This document shows, piece after piece, positions 34,810 to 43,578 of a stretch of 52,903 bases of DNA; position 1 is the first letter of the stretch, and each line of letters begins with the position of its first letter. The stretch is from the NCBI GenBank assembly GCA_017538995.1, contig JAFYHV010000167.1, forward strand, positions 1 to 52,903, read 5' to 3'. Below the pieces are notes generated by a model, which was not told where the DNA came from, ran no database searches, and was given only the letters and a program-made list of their open reading frames with translations. The position numbers were made by a program, and so were the translations under genes. The stretch is from Lachnospiraceae bacterium. Lineage in GTDB: Bacteria > Bacillota > Clostridia > Lachnospirales > Lachnospiraceae.

Positions 34810-37800
34810 TTAATTAATCAGATTGTATTTGTCGATTATGAGTTTCGAAGGATTGTAATTACTTAATTTTTTTTCTGATTCCTGTATGAGTTCATCATAA
34901 CTGTAATGCTTTATGCTAAATAAAGCCTTTTTGGATAAATTGTGGAAAACGAAAAAGTCTTTTGAAGGAATATAAGTCATTTTCATTGGCATATAAGTAA
35001 CTGCTTCAAGGTTTTCATTTAATATAACCGTATTCTGGTTTAAGTTAATTGAATAAATCTTTTGATCGGGATAGAATACTGCTTCATCTATCGAAGATGC
35101 GGAAATATCGGATGAATTGTATGTCTGAATCAGTTCGCAGGTATCTCCGAAACTATATAATTCTATTGAGCCGTCAAAATACAATATGGCGAAAACATCA
35201 GCTCTGTAGAACACTCTGACATCATCCATATAACTTAAGATACGACTTGAAGTAAATATAGGCTTTGTTTCTTTTCCGCGGTATACTTCGAGAGCTCCGG
35301 ATTCCCTTTTAACCGCATAATGGTCTTTGTCCAGTCCGTAAACCGTAAGATTTTCACCGGAAGGGATATCGGGCTTTAAAACTTCTTCGACATTACCTGT
35401 AGTCAGAGAGTATAAAAAGATGTGGCCTTCCCTGTTTCTTCCGCTGTAAACATAGAGTCGGTCATTAGTGACCGCATTTTCATCAATCAACGGACAATCA
35501 AGGGAGGGTACTTCTTTTATGAGAGAACCGTCTGAAATATTATAGATTTCCAGACCGCTGCCATAAGCGGCAAATTGTTCGGATCCGTCACCGACTAATG
35601 TATAGTTGGAATATTTCGGATCGATTGTATAAAGAACATTTTCTGTTTCTGTTGAATAGCAGTAGAGTTCCAAATTTTCATTTGTTCGAAGAATATTGGC
35701 TCCTGCATCGCTTACAAGCATTACGTTTGAAAAATCACAATTATCAATAAAAGGTGTGTCCGTAAAATCCCTGAATTGGAAAAGCGAAATATATGATTTG
35801 TTTTCAAACTTTAAGAACACTTTGTTGTTACCATAAAAGATTGTTTCGGCTCTCAATTCGGGAGCGCTGTTGAATAAATCGGTAGCACTCATATCGGCAA
35901 AACCGTCTATAAATCTTCGCGCCAGACAATCGCTGGTAATTACCGTTGCATTGCTGCCCTGAAGAGGACACACATCAATTATTTTCGAATTCGCATTTTT
36001 GTTGTCGGCGAGATCGCCGTTTTCGGAATCGAAAACATACAGGCTGTCTATTCCGGCAGCGAATACATATTTGTAATCCGAACTGGTTGTAAGGTAATAT
36101 ACACTTCCGGGAGCTGCTGCTTCCCATTCGGTCTTAAGTGTATCGAGATTGATTCGCATAAGCGTAGAGTCATTGTTTAAAAATACATTTGTTCCGAATT
36201 CATATCCGACAAAATAAATCTCATTATCACGGGAGGTCAGCGCAGAGCAAACGTCTACTGAAATATCTTTTGTTTTTATGGTGTCTGTTTCAAAATCATA
36301 TACAATGATGGCTGATTTTTGGTTCAGACCTCTTGTTATAGAGAATATAAGTTTAGTTTTGTCATTACTTAATGCAACATCCGCGAATCGCTGACTGTTT
36401 ATATCTTCGCCGAGATATTCATCTACAGTATGAACTGCAATAAGTTCGCTGTTTTCTTCCTTAAAAACAGCAAATCCTTCATCGGCAAAAATGGCAAACA
36501 TTCCGGTATCGCCCAGACGAATTATTTCTCCGTGGAACAAGAAGGAATCGAAAGGATTATCTATTTCTGTTTCGGAAAGGTCATCCAGATTTAGTCTGTA
36601 AATACTTTTGTCATCATAGTAAACAATAGTATTGTTATTAATAAATTTAATGCAGTTTTCGTTATATAAGTCGGCATTGGGGATAACCTTGTAAAAGATT
36701 TCTTCTCCCGTTTCCGAGTTCCATATATGGAAATTATTGCATGTATCTATTGTGGCCAGTTTTGCCAGGTCAGGAGATACTTTAAATATTTTAATTGTGG
36801 ACTCGGACTCAAAAGTTTTGTCCGAATAATAAAGATCAGGCTTGGCATAAAGCTCGAGAGATTTTGTCAGAGCATACTCGGTTTCTGTGGTATAAGGGAA
36901 GGAAGTGTCTGCAGAAGATTTGGGCATAACCTGACGAAGAGCATAAACGGAATCGAGGCTTCTTCCCATGGAAAGAAGCTTTTCTGCATTAATTGTAGTT
37001 GCCTTTGCCAGGTTTTTCTGCGATTCGGCATACTGCTTCTGAATCTGCTCGTTCTGCTCTTTTATCTGTTCGGACTGAGCCTGTATTTCATTGTACTGCT
37101 GTGTGATTTCGGCGTTCTGATCCAGGATCATTTCGGACTGATTGATAATCTTAAACATAAGACCTAAACAAACGGCGCTGAAAAGCATCAGAGCGGCTGC
37201 TACGGCGCTTACGATGGAAATGGTTCTCTTCATCGCACGCTCTTTGTGACGCTGTTTTAATTCGTCGTAATTAAGCCCGAAAATTGCCGCACAGATTCTG
37301 AGTACGGCATCATTCATAGCCTTTTTAACAGCCTTGTTGTTCTTGCCTCGTACGTCTGCGGCAAGCGGCTCGAAAGTGCGGTACTGTATCTCTTTTGTTC
37401 CGTCAGGTTTAATGACTTCATATTCTTCTTTTATGAGCGCTTCGGGGAAAGATTCTTCAGGCTCGCCTTCGGCTAAAACTGCAAGAACCTTATCTCTTCC
37501 GTGAAGTTTTATAAAGGTCTCGATTTCCTTTTTGCACCATTCGGACTGAGGGAGTCTCGGTGTGCAGATAACTAAAAGATAGTCCGAATTTTCGAGAGCA
37601 AGTGTGATGGGGTCACCCAAATTGCTTGCAAGAGGAAGTTCGTCCTGATCACGGAAAACTCTCTCTATTTTCTTTTTGCCCGTAGGGGATTTAACGCCTT
37701 TGGGAAGTTTAAAGGCTTCGAGTTTTTTATGCAGATTAACCGCTACAAATTTGTCGAGTTCGGAATGTCTGTAACTTATAAAAGCATCATATTTTACTAT

Positions 37801-37812
37801 TTTTTCAGCCAT
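34810..37812 (-). CDS. TIR-domain transmembrane beta-propeller protein
   Basis: A 1000-residue protein. An N-terminal bacterial TIR domain (about 1-180) has YDAFISYRHSELD, a BB-loop-like FRDQDELPLASN and the SEWCKKEIETF box, where E96 is the residue expected to act in TIR NADases. One membrane helix follows (about 196-221), then a heptad coiled coil rich in Q/E (about 222-270), and about 700 residues of beta-propeller-like repeats with WD40/quinoprotein character (SPDLAKLATIDTCNNFHIWNSETGEE). The TIR would be cytoplasmic and the propeller outside. It is monocistronic. Signalling or defence roles are both possible. Confidence 0.8.
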   Translation of the reverse strand: MAEKIVKYDAFISYRHSELDKFVAVNLHKKLEAFKLPKGVKSPTGKKKIERVFRDQDELPLASNLGDPITLALENSDYLLVICTPRLPQSEWCKKEIETFIKLHGRDKVLAVLAEGEPEESFPEALIKEEYEVIKPDGTKEIQYRTFEPLAADVRGKNNKAVKKAMNDAVLRICAAIFGLNYDELKQRHKERAMKRTISIVSAVAAALMLFSAVCLGLMFKIINQSEMILDQNAEITQQYNEIQAQSEQIKEQNEQIQKQYAESQKNLAKATTINAEKLLSMGRSLDSVYALRQVMPKSSADTSFPYTTETEYALTKSLELYAKPDLYYSDKTFESESTIKIFKVSPDLAKLATIDTCNNFHIWNSETGEEIFYKVIPNADLYNENCIKFINNNTIVYYDDKSIYRLNLDDLSETEIDNPFDSFLFHGEIIRLGDTGMFAIFADEGFAVFKEENSELIAVHTVDEYLGEDINSQRFADVALSNDKTKLIFSITRGLNQKSAIIVYDFETDTIKTKDISVDVCSALTSRDNEIYFVGYEFGTNVFLNNDSTLMRINLDTLKTEWEAAAPGSVYYLTTSSDYKYVFAAGIDSLYVFDSENGDLADNKNANSKIIDVCPLQGSNATVITSDCLARRFIDGFADMSATDLFNSAPELRAETIFYGNNKVFLKFENKSYISLFQFRDFTDTPFIDNCDFSNVMLVSDAGANILRTNENLELYCYSTETENVLYTIDPKYSNYTLVGDGSEQFAAYGSGLEIYNISDGSLIKEVPSLDCPLIDENAVTNDRLYVYSGRNREGHIFLYSLTTGNVEEVLKPDIPSGENLTVYGLDKDHYAVKRESGALEVYRGKETKPIFTSSRILSYMDDVRVFYRADVFAILYFDGSIELYSFGDTCELIQTYNSSDISASSIDEAVFYPDQKIYSINLNQNTVILNENLEAVTYMPMKMTYIPSKDFFVFHNLSKKALFSIKHYSYDELIQESEKKLSNYNPSKLIIDKYNLIN

Positions 37813-37997
37813 AAAATTACCTCATTAATATATATGCTATATAAATAATATTTTATTTAAAATACTGTAAATATCAAGTTTTGTCACAAAAAACGGGAAT
37901 TATTTAACATCTTATGAGGTATTTTTTTAGATGCATATATGGTAAAATATATGCGTATGGGAAAAGAATAAAATGTATAAAAGAGGGAGGTTATAAA

Positions 37998-39116
37998 ATG
38001 AGCATAGACTTAAGCACCATGCCCAAACTCGGGTTCGGACTTATGCGTCTGCCCGAAAAAGACGGCGTTATCGATCATGAGCAGCTTTGCCGTATGGTCG
38101 ACAGTTACATGGATGCGGGAATGAATTATTTCGATACCGCATACATTTATCACGGCGGAAATTCTGAAACTGCCGCCAGAGAAGCACTCGTAAAAAGATA
38201 CCCCAGAGAAAGCTTTATGATTGCAACCAAACTTCCCGCATGGGAGATGAAGTGCGAGGACGATGTTGAGAGAATTTTCAATGATCAGCTTTCAAAGTGT
38301 GGTGTCGATTATTTCGATTTATATCTTTTACATTCCGTAGAAGACGGTTCCAACTACGAAACATATGAAAAATATGACTGTTTTTCATGGGGTCTTAAAA
38401 AGAAAGAGGAAGGGAAGATCAAACATTTCGGTTTTTCGTTCCACGGCAGTCCCGAGCTCCTAAAAGAAGTACTCGACAAACATCCCGAGGTTGAGTTCGT
38501 ACAGATTCAGCTTAATTACCTCGACAGAACAAACCCCGTAGTTCGTTCAGAGGAACTTTATGATATTCTTCACGAGAGAAACATTCCGATTATCGTAATG
38601 GAGCCCGTACGCGGCGGTATGCTTGCTTCCATGGCTCCCGAAATCGAAGAGAAGTTTAAGAAAGTTCATCCCGACAAATCGGTTGCTTCATGGGCACTTC
38701 GTTTCGTCGGATCTCTTCCCGGAGTAATGACAATTCTTTCTGGTATGTCAAACGAAGAGCAGATGAACGACAATATAAATACTTTTAAGAATTTCGAGCC
38801 TCTTACAGACGAGGAATTCGCAGTTGTAAATGAAGTTACTTCAGATATTTTAAACATGAAACAGATAGGCTGTACGGCCTGCAGATACTGCTGCGACGGC
38901 TGTCCTATGCAGATAAGTATTCCCGATGTATTCAGAACCATCAACACACTTCGCCGTTACCCCGATGACTGGAGAGCAAAGAACTTCTACTCGGGCGTTG
39001 CATCAAGAGGCGGAAAGGCTTCGGATTGCATCGGCTGCGGCCAGTGCGAGAGCGTCTGCCCTCAGCATCTGCCCATCATCGAACTCATGCAGGAAGCTGC
39101 ATCAATTCTCGATTAG
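37998..39116 (+). CDS. Aldo/keto reductase with C-terminal ferredoxin domain
   Basis: A 372-residue protein. The AKR barrel (about 1-285) has MNYFDTAYIYHGG (Asp and Tyr), MIATKLP (Lys) and YLLHSVED (His), the family's catalytic tetrad. The C-terminal domain has CTACRYCCDGCP and CIGCGQCESVCP, binding two 4Fe-4S clusters. Such proteins are putative flavin-free oxidoreductases linked to ferredoxin. The ATG at 37998 has GGGAGG upstream; the longer frame from 37914 has no ribosome binding site. It diverges from the TIR gene across a 185-bp AT-rich gap. Confidence 0.88.
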   Translation: MSIDLSTMPKLGFGLMRLPEKDGVIDHEQLCRMVDSYMDAGMNYFDTAYIYHGGNSETAAREALVKRYPRESFMIATKLPAWEMKCEDDVERIFNDQLSKCGVDYFDLYLLHSVEDGSNYETYEKYDCFSWGLKKKEEGKIKHFGFSFHGSPELLKEVLDKHPEVEFVQIQLNYLDRTNPVVRSEELYDILHERNIPIIVMEPVRGGMLASMAPEIEEKFKKVHPDKSVASWALRFVGSLPGVMTILSGMSNEEQMNDNINTFKNFEPLTDEEFAVVNEVTSDILNMKQIGCTACRYCCDGCPMQISIPDVFRTINTLRRYPDDWRAKNFYSGVASRGGKASDCIGCGQCESVCPQHLPIIELMQEAASILD

Positions 39117-39162
39117 CCACTTGGGGACGGTTCTATTTTGGCTTTTTTTACCACTTGGGGAC
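39117..39162. repeat. REP-like repeat, locus 2
   Basis: CCACTTGGGGAC occurs at 39117-39128 and 39151-39162, again with a 34-bp period, and the intervening bases GGTTCTATTTTGGC match the reverse complement of locus 1. It begins immediately after the aldo/keto reductase stop. Confidence 0.75.
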
Positions 39163-39209
39163 ACATCTCTAAAAAGAAAAATGAATAATTGATTATACAG
39201 GAGGTTATC

Positions 39210-39623
39210 ATGGCTTGTTTTTTAGTTCCGGGAACGGAAGCAATTGTTTCAACAATCGTTACGGCGGTTGTTAAAAAGAAAGAGAATAATAATTTAAAGA
39301 AGGCATCAGTTGATGGAACAAGTGCCACTGAAAAGATCGGCACAAAATTCTCCACCAAACTCGGATGGCTCAATAAAATGCTCTGGGGCGGCAGTGCACT
39401 GCTTGCATTCGAGCATATATGGCACGGCGAAGTTATTCCCACATTCCCTTTCCTTACCGCAGTTAAGGAAGGTGAGGTAGGCGGAATGCTGGCCGAAATG
39501 GGAACCGCGGGCGTTACGATGGCTGTGCTTGTTACCGCTGCATGGGTTGGAATGGTAATCGTTTCCAACGTAATCGAAAAACGCCAGGCAGAGAATACAG
39601 ATTCTAAGGAGGTAAAGGCATGA
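39210..39623 (+). CDS. Small membrane protein A of a two-gene pair
   Basis: A 137-residue membrane protein with a hydrophobic N-terminus (MACFLVPGTEAIVSTIVTAVV), a basic/polar loop and at least two more helices (about 48-72 and 95-122). The segment EHIWHGEVIPTFPFL lies between them. No family is recognised. ATG at 39210 follows CAGGAGG. It overlaps the next gene by 4 bp (ATGA), so the two are translationally coupled and probably act as a complex. Confidence 0.7.
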   Translation: MACFLVPGTEAIVSTIVTAVVKKKENNNLKKASVDGTSATEKIGTKFSTKLGWLNKMLWGGSALLAFEHIWHGEVIPTFPFLTAVKEGEVGGMLAEMGTAGVTMAVLVTAAWVGMVIVSNVIEKRQAENTDSKEVKA

Positions 39624-39937
39624 CACTTCTTATAACAATTTTTGCAGCCATTACCGTTACTTTAATCTGGTATAAAAAAGCTCCCGACAATTCAATGAGA
39701 TACGGTACACTTGCTCTTATGTACTGGGGTGCTTCACTTATGTGGCTTGTGGATGCAATCTTCGAATATGCAGAGCTCGGCGCAGAATTCTTTACACCTG
39801 CTGCAGAGGATATGTTAAACGATTCATATCTCGGCCTTTGCGTAGTTGCACTCGGCCTTATCATTTGGATTGTAATGCTTTTCATAAAAGACCCGAAAGG
39901 CATCATCAGAAAAATGTTAGTTAAAAAGAACGCATAA
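39620..39937 (+). CDS. Small membrane protein B of a two-gene pair
   Basis: A 105-residue protein with three predicted helices (about 1-18, 28-50 and 72-94) and a basic C-terminus (KDPKGIIRKMLVKKNA). It overlaps the previous gene by 4 bp; GGAGG for its start lies inside that gene (39609-39613). The family is not recognised. Neighbouring REP-like repeats on both sides isolate the pair as its own unit. Confidence 0.7.
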   Translation: MTLLITIFAAITVTLIWYKKAPDNSMRYGTLALMYWGASLMWLVDAIFEYAELGAEFFTPAAEDMLNDSYLGLCVVALGLIIWIVMLFIKDPKGIIRKMLVKKNA

Positions 39938-39948
39938 AAGAGTCATTC

Positions 39949-39995
39949 GGGGACGGTTCTAAAATGGTAAAAAAAGCCAAAACGGAACCGTCCCT
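39949..39995. repeat. REP-like repeat, locus 3
   Basis: GGGACGGTTC (39950-39959) pairs with GAACCGTCCC (39985-39994), with the same interior as locus 1 (TAAAATGGTAAAAAAAGCC). It lies between the small membrane pair and larB. Confidence 0.8.
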
Positions 39996-40040
39996 AATTG
40001 GTTCAATATTATGTAAACCAAAAAGAAAAAGAGACAAAAT

Positions 40041-40799
40041 ATGAAAACAGACTTATATCAAATCCTTGAAGATGTAAGAGACAATAAAATATCAGTCAGC
40101 GAGGCGGAGCTTCTTATCAAAAAAGAACCCTTCGCCGAACTTGATTTTGCCACCCTGGATCTGCAGAGAAAGAACCGCCAGGGAGCAGGTGAAGTGGTCT
40201 ACGGAGCAGGAAAAACTCCGGAGCAGATAAAGGCCATCGTCGAGACCCTGAAAGAACACTCAAATGACGGAATTCTGATCACAAAACTGTCAAAAGAGAA
40301 GGAAAATGCCTTAAAAACAATGTTAAATGCAGATTTAACTTTTTATGAGGAAGCCCAAATTGCAATAGTTGGCAAAAAAAGAGCTGCGGACGGGCTCGGA
40401 AAAGTCGTAATTGTGACCGGAGGAACGAGTGATATACCCGTTGCGGAGGAAGCAGCCGTTACGGCGGAGTTTTTTGGCAACGAAATCGAGCGAATTTACG
40501 ATGTCGGAGTGGCAGGTCTTCACAGACTATTATCTAAAATGGATTCGCTCATGAGCGCCTCGGTCATCATCGCAATCGCGGGTATGGAAGGAGCGCTTGC
40601 GAGCGTTGTCGGAGGTCTTGTGGACTGTCCGGTCATAGCTGTTCCGACCAGCGTGGGATATGGAGCATCGTTTGAAGGACTTTCGGCCCTTTTGTCGATG
40701 TTAAACTCCTGTGCATCGGGCGTAACCGTAGTAAATATCGATAACGGCTACGGTGCAGGCTACTATGCAAGCCTCATAAATCATATGAATAAGAAATAG
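40041..40799 (+). CDS. larB: Nickel-pincer cofactor biosynthesis protein LarB
   Basis: A 252-residue LarB, the enzyme that carboxylates the pyridinium ring of nicotinic acid adenine dinucleotide, the first step to the nickel-pincer nucleotide of lactate racemase. The C-terminal half is AIR-carboxylase-like (VIVTGGTSDIPVAEEAA, then VDCPVIAVPTSVGYGASFEG), as in characterised LarB. larC follows after about 40 bp. larE and larA are not in the window, so the enzyme that uses the cofactor is unknown here. Confidence 0.88.
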   Translation: MKTDLYQILEDVRDNKISVSEAELLIKKEPFAELDFATLDLQRKNRQGAGEVVYGAGKTPEQIKAIVETLKEHSNDGILITKLSKEKENALKTMLNADLTFYEEAQIAIVGKKRAADGLGKVVIVTGGTSDIPVAEEAAVTAEFFGNEIERIYDVGVAGLHRLLSKMDSLMSASVIIAIAGMEGALASVVGGLVDCPVIAVPTSVGYGASFEGLSALLSMLNSCASGVTVVNIDNGYGAGYYASLINHMNKK

Positions 40800-40838
40800 A
40801 CAAATTATGTGAACTAAAATAACATGAAAGGACTCAAT

Positions 40839-42098
40839 ATGAAGACACTTTACCTTGAATGTTCAATGGGTGCTGCGGGAGATATGCTCTCGGCTGCTCT
40901 TTATGAATTACTGGATGATAAAGAAGCTTTTATTAACAAAATAAATAATTCAGGCATACCCAAAGTGACGGTTAATGCCGAGCCCATGACCAAGTGCGGT
41001 ATACTCGGAACTCATATGAACGTCCTTGTAGACGGTGTGAGCGAGGGAGAGGAGCATCATGATCATCACCACGAACACGACCATGAGCACGAACACCATC
41101 ACGACCATGAGCATGAGCACGACCATCACCATGATCACGAACAAGAACATCATCATGAGCACCATCATTCAAGCTTAAAAGATGTAGAAGATATTATTGA
41201 CGCTCTGAATATACCTGAGAACGTAAAAACCGACGCAAAGAACGTTTATGCCATGATTGCAGAGGCGGAAAGCAATGCGCACGGAAAGCCCGTATCGGAG
41301 ATTCATTTCCACGAAGTAGGAACCATGGATGCAATCGCTGACATTACAATGGTCTGCATGCTGATGAATGAGTTAAAGGCTGATAAAATCGTTGCTTCTG
41401 AAATTCATGTAGGAAGCGGCCATGTTCACTGCGCACACGGAATTCTTCCGGTACCCGCACCCGCTACCGCGTTTATTTTACGAGGAGTTCCTTTCACCGC
41501 AGGTCACATAAAAGGTGAACTCTGTACGCCCACAGGCGCTGCACTCATTAAATACTTCGCAGCATCTTTCGGCGAAATGCCTGTAATGACAGTAGATAAG
41601 ATTGGTTACGGAATGGGCAAGAAAGATTTCGAACAGGCAAACTGTGTCAGAGCATTCCTTGGAAGCACGAACGAAAAGGCATCGCAGATAACAGAACTTT
41701 CCTGCAATATCGACGATATGACAGGCGAGAAAATTGCGTTTGCGATGGAAAAACTCTTTGAAGCAGGTGCTCTGGAGGTTTATACAATTCCCGTCGGAAT
41801 GAAAAAATCACGCCCGGGAATACTTCTTTCCGTAATGTGCAACGAAGCTAAAAAAGACGAAATGGTTTCGCTTATTTTCAAACACACAACTACGCTCGGC
41901 ATAAGGGAAAATGTCAGTAAAAGATACACTCTTAAAAGAGAAATCATAAAAAAAGAAACTCCTTTCGGTGAAATCAGAATTAAAAAATCCGAAGGCTTCG
42001 GAGTTGTGAGAGAAAAGTACGAATACGAAGATCTCGCACGCATTGCAAACGAGAAAAATATTTCAATTGATGAGATTATAAAGGAATTGGATAAATAA
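40839..42098 (+). CDS. larC: Nickel-pincer cofactor nickel insertase LarC, with a histidine-rich loop
   Basis: A 419-residue LarC that inserts nickel into the pincer cofactor in a CTP-dependent reaction. The N-terminus YLECSMGAAGDML and the C-terminal LSCNIDDMTGEKIAFAME are typical. The gene is one continuous frame, unlike the frameshifted larC1/larC2 of Lactobacillus plantarum. Residues 71-112 form a His/Asp/Glu tract with 24 histidines within 38 residues, a probable metal store. ATG at 40839 is preferred (GAAAGGA 6 bp before); an ATG at 40824 would add five residues. Confidence 0.88.
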   Translation: MKTLYLECSMGAAGDMLSAALYELLDDKEAFINKINNSGIPKVTVNAEPMTKCGILGTHMNVLVDGVSEGEEHHDHHHEHDHEHEHHHDHEHEHDHHHDHEQEHHHEHHHSSLKDVEDIIDALNIPENVKTDAKNVYAMIAEAESNAHGKPVSEIHFHEVGTMDAIADITMVCMLMNELKADKIVASEIHVGSGHVHCAHGILPVPAPATAFILRGVPFTAGHIKGELCTPTGAALIKYFAASFGEMPVMTVDKIGYGMGKKDFEQANCVRAFLGSTNEKASQITELSCNIDDMTGEKIAFAMEKLFEAGALEVYTIPVGMKKSRPGILLSVMCNEAKKDEMVSLIFKHTTTLGIRENVSKRYTLKREIIKKETPFGEIRIKKSEGFGVVREKYEYEDLARIANEKNISIDEIIKELDK

Positions 42099-42125
42099 TT
42101 ATTTATAGTGTATAAGGAGAAATAT

Positions 42126-42491
42126 ATGAAAAAATGGTACGATGAAGAATATGAATTCACCGTGGAAGTTACGGGATTTTTGCATGGAGATCATACTGAG
42201 AGATACTGTCGTAACGGTGAAGAAATCGGAGACAAATATACGTGTACATACGGATGCCCTGTAAATAAGGACGGATACGGAATCTGCTCAAAAACAATGA
42301 TGATGCTTTATCCTTTAATGGAAGCTGTAAGAAGTGGCGGAGACCTAGAAAATCTTGGCGGAGACAGTAAGTACACAAAGACAATTGTCTGTCCTGACGG
42401 ATGTGTGATATTCAAACTGACAGCCACTCCGCTTGGTAACGAAAACTTTCATAAAGGCGGTTTCTGGGATTACCCGGACGAGACAGTTTAA
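42126..42491 (+). CDS. TIGR04076-type small protein
   Basis: A 121-residue protein whose C-terminal half (CPVNKDGYGICSKTMMMLYPLMEAVRSGGDL, then VCPDGCVIFKLTA) matches the pattern of the TIGR04076 family, of unknown function. Three pairs of cysteines could bind a metal. ATG at 42126 follows AAGGAGA; a GTG at 42108 is in frame but less likely. It lies 27 bp after larC and may share its transcript. Confidence 0.65.
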   Translation: MKKWYDEEYEFTVEVTGFLHGDHTERYCRNGEEIGDKYTCTYGCPVNKDGYGICSKTMMMLYPLMEAVRSGGDLENLGGDSKYTKTIVCPDGCVIFKLTATPLGNENFHKGGFWDYPDETV

Positions 42492-42513
42492 AAAGGAAAA
42501 AGAAGTATTTTGA

Positions 42514-42535
42514 TTTTCTGCACTACCGCAGAAAA
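42514..42535. repeat. Hairpin related to the region-4 intergenic repeat
   Basis: TTTTCTGC (42514-42521) and GCAGAAAA (42528-42535) form a perfect 8-bp stem around ACTACC. The start TTTTCTGCACTACCG resembles TTTTCCGCACTAACG of the repeats at 47.7 and 50.5 kb. Confidence 0.45.
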
Positions 42536-42573
42536 ATATCTTTTTAAATATCGTGCTATGGCGAGGGTAAGTC

Positions 42574-43044
42574 ATGTCAAAAGAATCTAAAGAAAAGAAG
42601 AAAAAGAAGCAAATCCGACTTCCTTCGGAATACACGGAAGGTGCGTTTCATTTCAAGACAGGCCCAGGATGGAGGGCTTGCTATGACAGTGAACGAGCGC
42701 TTTATACCGCTGAAAGCTTTTGGGCTGGTTACTATGATCTTTATGAAATCAACGAGGAAATATTCAACAAACTGAACCCAAAATGTAAGGAACGCAGAGA
42801 CGTTCATGAATTAATCCAAGCCGGCAGGCACTTATATAAAAGCGTCAGCGATCGTAACAGTTCATACGATATCGCAATTGATGAAAACTATGCTTCGCTT
42901 TGTCCGTGGGCTGAGATACAAAAAACAGGGGATATGTGGGATTCGGAACTGACCGACCTGGCAGTAGCTGCTTTTGATTCGGAAAAGTATAACCGAGAGC
43001 AGAGGCTGAAAAGAAATGATGAGAAAGAAAATACAGTTCTGTGA
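42574..43044 (+). CDS. Hypothetical cytoplasmic protein
   Basis: A 156-residue protein with a lysine-rich start (SKESKEKKKKKQIR), no signal peptide or membrane helix, and aromatic-rich centre (GWRACYDSERALYTAESFWAGYYDLYEI). The family is not recognised. GCGAGGG lies upstream of the ATG. It stands alone between two intergenic gaps. Confidence 0.6.
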   Translation: MSKESKEKKKKKQIRLPSEYTEGAFHFKTGPGWRACYDSERALYTAESFWAGYYDLYEINEEIFNKLNPKCKERRDVHELIQAGRHLYKSVSDRNSSYDIAIDENYASLCPWAEIQKTGDMWDSELTDLAVAAFDSEKYNREQRLKRNDEKENTVL

Positions 43045-43092
43045 ATTTTTAAATTCAAGTAAGTAGCAATCATTTGGGAGAAGGATATATAA

Positions 43093-43509
43093 ATGAATTC
43101 AAAAAATACGGTCATGGGAATACTTTTTATCATCGTTGGTCTGGCATTTGCAGGTCTCGGTATTTGGGTTCAGTTTATCAGAAACTCAGGATATGTTCCC
43201 GTTGAGGCAGAAATAACAAAAATTGAGAAAATATCGAATTCTACGCAAAGTTGGAGCAAGCACAGAACAAGTGCGAACTATGTTGCATATGTACAATACG
43301 AAGTCGATGGCAAAACATATGTCGGCCAGAGTGATATATGGGAGTCCGGCATGAGTACAGGTCAGACAGTTACAATCTTTTACAATCCCGATAATCCTGC
43401 TGAGATGGGTGGAGATGCGAAATGGCTCGGTTGGTTTATAATTGGCATCGGTGGGATAGCAGTACTCGCCGGGGGTGCTATGATGATTCCAAGCAAGACA
43501 CATTATTAA
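43093..43509 (+). CDS. DUF3592-family membrane protein
   Basis: A 138-residue protein with helices at about residues 7-29 and 111-132. Between them is an extracytoplasmic beta domain with the DUF3592 pattern: VEAEITKIEK, YVQYEVDGKTYVG, VTIFYNPDNPAEM. The function of this family is unknown. GGGAGAAGG precedes the start. Confidence 0.75.
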   Translation: MNSKNTVMGILFIIVGLAFAGLGIWVQFIRNSGYVPVEAEITKIEKISNSTQSWSKHRTSANYVAYVQYEVDGKTYVGQSDIWESGMSTGQTVTIFYNPDNPAEMGGDAKWLGWFIIGIGGIAVLAGGAMMIPSKTHY

Positions 43510-43578
43510 GAAACATTAACTTTTATATAAGATAAGAAAAATAAATTTTGGTTTTACTTATTAAAAGGAGTATGAAAT

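Noticed and set aside
34810..37812. Thoeris or other known TIR defence system
   Set aside because: No SIR2-like, Macro or STING-type partner is adjacent. The neighbours are lipoproteins and a reductase, so only a stand-alone TIR receptor-like protein is supported.
40950..41172. Methionine/valine-rich and His/Arg-rich frames on the minus strand over larC
   Set aside because: They are the complement of the low-complexity histidine tract of larC and have no start signals; they are shadows of that repeat.
41043..41174. CRISPR or tandem-repeat array
   Set aside because: The periodic pattern is codon-level repetition of His/Asp/Glu inside larC, not repeat-spacer structure.
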